DNA from: Cunninghamella blakesleeana
Lineage: Eukaryota > Mucoromycota > Mucoromycetes > Mucorales > Cunninghamellaceae
NCBI GenBank assembly: GCA_017871115.1
Contig: JAFCIZ010000001.1
Span: 3,143,501-3,207,500, forward strand
Direction: 5' to 3'
DNA: 64,000 nucleotides
The translations under genes and the position numbers were made by a program. Shown here piece by piece: positions 59,141 through 64,000 of the stretch. The first letter of the stretch is position 1. The number at the start of each line of letters is the position of its first letter. The notes below the pieces were generated by a model, which was given only the letters and a program-made list of their open reading frames with translations, had not been told where the DNA came from and did no database searches.

Positions 59141-61287
59141 TTAATCTTCAATATCTTTTACTTCAAATACCATTCCACCAGTGGCTGTAAGTCTATCTAT
59201 TAACACTTGGCCAAATGCTGTAGCTGGAGTAAGAATACCACCTTCTTTACCCGGTAATGAGTTTAAACTTTTAACAATGCACAAAGCGGATTCTGCTACC
59301 ATTCTACATGTTTCACGATATCCTAAATCAGATCAGATAAGAAAGAAAAAAAAAACAATAGTATTAATAGATGCTTATCAATGACATCAAAGTAAACCTT
59401 ATTTTTTTTTATTTTTTTATTTATTTATTTGTTATTACCTGGATCACCAAAGGCTTTTATTTTTTTAGTTCAAAAATAAAATAAAATGAAAAAATAGTTA
59501 ATAAATAAATGACATCATATATATATATTTAAACAATAACAATAACAATAACAATAATAATAAATAATCATCATCCATTTTAACATTTTATTTTACCTTT
59601 AACATAACCACGGACTTTTATAGGATTATCGTAAGGTTCAGTTTCAGCAGTTCCAACAATTTGATATTCAAATTTGCCTTTTAATCTATCTTCAAGGGAA
59701 GGACCATCACCACCTTTGGGGAGAATCTTTTGTGCAGTTCGACGAATCCATCCAATTCTAAGGAAAGTGGCTGCAAAAGGTAATACTGCAAGAAATACTG
59801 ATGACAGTAGCAATGCAGGAAGGAATGGCAATGACATGGTTTCCCTATATTAATATATATTAGCCAAATTAGAATTTATTATTTTTATTATTTCACAACC
59901 TAGATATATATATGTATATATTTACTTGTATTTAAATAATTTGCCATAGGATTGACCTTTTTCACCGTAAAGAGACCAACTGCGACGTACAACCTTTTCA
60001 TTAATCACAGACATGATAAAGAAAACTTGCCATCTTTTACCAAAATCATAATCTCTATAAAGTGTGGGTAAATAAGGTTTATCAAGGCCTTTTTCAGAAG
60101 CTAATAAATAGGGATCAAACTGTTGTGATTTTGTTAATGATTTATCATTTAAAGATACAATCATAGTTTGGAGAGTACCGCCTGATGCTCCGCCTACTAT
60201 TTTAACTACTGATGTTTTAACTTCAGCAGTAGATAAATTGTGCTTTTGTCGAATATAATCCACTACCCTAAAATAATATAAATATATATACATGTAATAA
60301 GCATATAATATTAGTTAATAATATGATTTAAATATCTATATACTCTTTCTTTTTTCTTTAAAACATTTTAAAACCTGATATTATATGAATATGCATACTT
60401 ACATAAATACACCAAGATCGGAAGGAACAGAATCGAATCCACAAGTGGGTACAATCATAACGTGTTCTTCTTTAGCTTTTTCATGATATTTATCGATGAT
60501 AGTTTTAATCCAATTATGTTCACCAGTGATATCTACATAATGAGTTTTTTGTCTTATGCAGGCTTCGACTAATGGTGTACCATATAATGTAAAAGGACCT
60601 AATAATACACACACACACAAATATATATATATATATGTAGATATTGTTTTAGTTTCCTTCTTTCTCTCTTTTCTTCATATCATAATATATCATATAATAA
60701 TAATGATAATAATAGTAATGTCTTACCAACAGTACTAATAACTACAGTTGTATCTTTAAGGAAAGCGTCTAATGATTCAGGGCTAGTGGCGTCAGCTACA
60801 ATAATATCAACATCCTATCAATAAACAAACAAATGCATATATCTTAGTACAAGTTGTTTTTTAGTTTAATATTGTAATGGTGTTTTTTTTTATTTATGTA
60901 TCTATTCTTTACCTTGGCAGATTCATTAAGCTTTATTAAGTTTTCTTTAACCTTTTCCAATTTACCAATGCTTCGTCCTGCAATAGCCCACTTCAAGGAC
61001 TAAATGATTTAAAAAAATAAAATAATGATAATGATAATAATATTTAATAAACATTATTAATCGGCTATTATTATTTTTATAATTATTATTAATACACTAT
61101 TATTACCTTGTCATTGACTTCAGTGATATATTCACAAGTAAGTTCACCAGTAAATCCGGTTGCGCCATAGACGACTAAAAATGATAATAAACGATAAATT
61201 GAGTAAATAAACAATTACATTTAAATGCATATATATAAACATTATTATTATTAATTTACCAATATCATATTTTCGAGAGTTAGACAT
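59141..61287 (-). CDS. Saccharopine-dehydrogenase-like oxidoreductase (SCCPDH family)
   Basis: SCCPDH proteins are lipid-droplet or membrane-associated relatives of saccharopine reductase and plant/bacterial trans-acting enoyl reductases; their substrate is generally unknown. Exons on the minus strand: 61260-61287, 61107-61174, 60913-60999, 60727-60814, 60403-60598, 59926-60267, 59597-59844, 59439-59453 and 59141-59322, giving 417 residues. The Rossmann motif VVYGATGFTG begins at residue 11, followed by WAIAGRSIGKLE, TTVVISTVGPFTLYGTPLVE, HYVDITGE and CGFDSVPSDLGV, all standard for the family. A hydrophobic segment (LPALLLSSVFLAVLPFAATF) lies in the C-terminal half, consistent with membrane attachment. 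The penultimate exon is 15 bp and encodes the FGDP part of the conserved FGDPGYRET. It is not the lysine-pathway enzyme itself. Confidence 0.92.
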
Positions 61288-62536
61288 GTTTTAGAAATAT
61301 ATATATATGTTTTTTTTGAAAAAAAAAAAAAAAAAAGTGTAGAAAAAGAGCTAGAAAATAAAAAAATTGTATTTATATTTTTTAAAAAAAGAAAAAATCA
61401 GCGAAATAGAAAAAAAATTATGGTTTACGCGGTTTTCCTTTTTTAAAATGTTTTAAACCCCCGTTTAATATTTTTTTTGAAATCGCCAATTTTCCTAAAA
61501 TAGAGAGTGAAAAAGTGATCATATTATATATTAAGCAAGTTAAACTAATTTATTAAGCTAGTAAAGTAATTTTTATCAACATCTGAATAATATCAACAAC
61601 AATATATATACGTATATAATTATTAAAAAAAAGCGAAAAACAAGTGCTATATCCATTTTTTTCCTTTTTAAACTACACATAGAGTCCTTGAAAAGTTGCT
61701 TACAAACAATAGTTGGTATTGATTCTCTCTCAGACCAATTGGGTGTAAATTTTAATAGTTCAATAACGTAATCTTTATTTATAAATATATATATATATAT
61801 ATATGTTTTCATATGAAATTGATTTGAAAACTTTAATAAAACAATATCTTTCGCTTTGTATATGCTATTTTTCATTTATAAGTTAGCAAAAAAAAAAAAA
61901 GGATGTTATTGTACGTAGTTTAGCGTTCGACTGGTGATAATATCGAGATAGAATTACTCTGTCAAAAATTAAATAAATGCAGTATAACTTTATAAATGTT
62001 TTATGTACTTGTACTTTTTTTTTATTTACAAGTATATATACATATGTACGTGTTTCTATATTAGCTATTAATATTTAAATCAAATATTACATTATTTTAT
62101 TGATCAACAGTATATAAGGGTGAAAGAAAGTGAGAAAGATAGAAGGGTTATGTAAAAAAAAAAATGAGTGGGAATAATATATATATATAAATATAATATA
62201 TATATAAATGAGCGAATAATGATTATAAAATAAAAATAAAACAAAACAAATAAATTGAGAACATAGTAATACTAAAAGAATGAACATTTTTTCTTTTTTT
62301 CTTTTTTTCCTTTTTTTTTTAAAAATGAATGATTGAGTGAGTGAGTGAAAGAGTGTAAAATAAAATAAAAATGTCAACATTATAATAAATAATAATAGTA
62401 ATAAAAATAAAAATACGAATAATAATAATAAAATAATAAGATAGTAGTAATAATAAGTAATAATAATAATAATAGTAAAAATAAAAATAAAATACTAAAT
62501 AAATAAATAGAAAAAAATAAAAAGATTGGTATCAAA
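61288..62536. other. Intergenic, AT-rich
   Basis: Upstream of the SCCPDH gene and downstream of the phosphatase gene. CG-containing words TTTACGCGGTT (about 61422) and AAATCGCCAA (about 61481) lie 140-200 bp upstream of the SCCPDH ATG. The rest is simple-sequence DNA with AAT repeats near 62410-62480. No gene is seen. Confidence 0.55.
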
Positions 62537-63229
62537 TTATTTAACAGTAACAGATGAAGATGGATCGATATTGTTGTCTAAAATAAGAGTAACATCTTCA
62601 ACATAAGTTAAATCATTTAAAAAATCTACAAGATCAGTTAATTCAGTATCATGTGGATCATTAAACCAGGTGGATACAGGTACAGCATTAGAAGTGTGGA
62701 ACAAATAACTAGTAGGCGAATTGTCTAAAATGAGCGTTGCTGCCAAATCACGTCCTAATTTTGATAGATCCTAATATAGTAAAATAAGCATTATCAATAT
62801 CATGAGTATTAGTGTTGACGTTTCCATTATATCATTTTTTTAATTCGTTTCATTTACCTTGACATAACTTCCTTTATGATTAAAACATGATTCACGGAAT
62901 AATCGATGTTTAACTACTCGGTGTATATCAAGCATATCTAACACAGGGTCAGCATACTATTATATAAAATAAATAAATAAACAAATAAATGAAGTGTAAA
63001 TAAATAAGTATAACATTGAATTCCTTTTAATTCGATATATATATATATTCCTATATCTCTATTTCTAAATATACCTTTGATAAACTAGCTGTAAATATAA
63101 CAATTTCATAAATTTCACCCATTTTTCGCATAAATTCATCTACACCAGGACGTTTTAATACATATACATTGTGATATTGATTATCAATTTCGACAGGTAC
63201 TATAAAATCAGGATTAGGTATAGCCTATC

Positions 63230-63275
<46 letters not shown>

Positions 63276-63944
63276 TATAATAAGTATCTTGATTTTAAAT
63301 ATAATTATTTTATAATTAAAATAAACAAACAAATAAATAATAAATGTTTACATACCTTAAATGAACTATGAAGTAATGTTTCATCTAAATCGAGGACTAA
63401 GCATTTTCTACCAGTATGCTCATTTGAAATTGGAGGGAGGAGCCATGGTACAGCAAAATTCTAATCAGTAATAATAAAAAGAAAACCCAAAAAATAAGGT
63501 TATATTAATTAATGGTTTTATTAAAAATTTTTTTATAACAAAATGATATAATTTACTTACATTAGAATCATCTATAGGATATAATGGGTCATTTGTGACA
63601 TCTTTTAAAGGAGCTTTTGAAGTATTATTATTATTATTATTATTATTAGGTATAGTAGTAGTAGTAGATTGATCTATTGTTTTTTTATTTTCATCCGTAA
63701 TAATGACATTCTTTTGTTGTTGATCATGTTGTTCTTGATGATTATTGTTATATTGACGTGATGCTGGATCATTTTCTTTATCAGGTGAAGATTTAGAAGT
63801 AGAATACCAACGACGATACCATTGCTTCTTTTTTCGTTTCACTCTGACATTGCTTGTTGGTGTAGTCGTAGCCGTAGCCGTAGTCGTATTATTATTAGCC
63901 GTTTTTACTGCATGAGGATCAATCAATGCTGAAGTATCACTCAT
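62537..63944 (-). CDS. FCP1/SCP-type (CTD small phosphatase, Psr1/NIF-like) HAD phosphatase
   Basis: These HAD-fold Ser/Thr phosphatases include yeast Psr1/2 (stress response), human CTDSP1-3 and Nem1-like enzymes. Exons on the minus strand: 63561-63944, 63356-63460, 63075-63224, 62858-62956 and 62537-62770, giving 323 residues. The catalytic motif is [16 protein letters not shown] with Asp152 as nucleophile and Asp154 as acid/base. Then come [31 protein letters not shown] (motif II Thr), [20 protein letters not shown] and [14 protein letters not shown] with the motif III Asp-Asn pair. The first 128 residues are basic and Asn/Thr/Gln-rich ([13 protein letters not shown]). Psr1-type proteins begin MG-Cys-Cys for membrane anchoring; this one begins MSDTS, so it lacks that anchor. 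The start is the only in-frame ATG upstream of the basic region. Confidence 0.9.
63232..63268. repeat. (TA)n tract in a phosphatase intron
   Basis: About 18 TA dinucleotides directly next to the acceptor end of exon 63075-63224, in the region where the branch point and pyrimidine tract of the upstream intron must lie. Confidence 0.95.
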
Positions 63945-64000
63945 ACAACAAAATAATAATGATAAAAATCCATGTTTTGATCCAGCGTTTTTATTATTAG

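Noticed and set aside
61576..62380. Two minus-strand frames of about 97-99 codons between the SCCPDH and phosphatase genes
   Set aside because: Hydrophobic low-complexity translations of TA- and T-rich DNA; no motif or splice logic.

Overview
The window is nuclear DNA of a strongly AT-rich, intron-dense fungus. Introns are short (about 60-220 bp), usually with GTAAGT/GTAATT-like donors and TAG/CAG acceptors. Proteins carry long Asn, Ser, Gln and Asp/Glu runs, and intergenic DNA is full of (TA)n, (AAT)n and poly-A/T tracts. Protein flavour (PRL phosphatase, GSKIP, MEMO1, UNC80-like, SVIP-like and C2H2 proteins, all absent or reduced in many yeasts) suggests an early-diverging lineage such as Mucoromycota; this is inference. 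I see no transposon, CRISPR array, rRNA, confident tRNA, virus or toxin gene.

Layout. 1-7.7 kb: 3' part of a septin gene (+), the tri-snRNP 27 kDa SR protein (-) and TFIID subunit TAF1 (+). 8.4-19.7 kb (all -): a 2567-residue UNC80-like giant, a p24 cargo receptor and an unnamed conserved protein. 19.9-30 kb (+): a CAJ1-like DnaJ protein, an intronless kelch-BTB protein and an AVT-type amino-acid transporter. 30.5-36 kb (-): a GSKIP-domain protein, a myristoylation-motif leucine-rich-repeat protein and MEMO1. 36.9-43.4 kb (+): APC10, a PRL phosphatase, a PQ-loop transporter and a C2H2 factor. 44.7-52.9 kb: the COMPASS subunit Swd1/RbBP5 (-), then a Pcl-type cyclin, ORM protein and a small SVIP-like Cdc48/p97 ligand (+). 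53.9-63.9 kb (-): a BRE4-like FUSC-type membrane protein, a saccharopine-dehydrogenase-like oxidoreductase and a Psr/SCP-type phosphatase.

Exon joins were built by hand from splice motifs, reading phase and family similarity. Every complete model sums to a whole number of codons. Four divergent pairs share short upstream regions: SNRNP27/TAF1, unnamed protein/DnaJ, MEMO1/APC10 and Swd1/cyclin. The genes are mostly housekeeping functions (transcription, splicing, chromatin, cell cycle, ER lipid and protein traffic) without an obvious cluster logic.

The least ordinary items are: an SVIP-like gene whose first coding exon is only the ATG and whose product has an exact VIM motif and an acylation-type N-terminus; a very large UNC80-like scaffold; a cyclin with two Cdc4/Fbw7-type phosphodegrons; a PRL phosphatase lacking its prenylation signal; a GC-AG intron in the septin gene; and several microexons.
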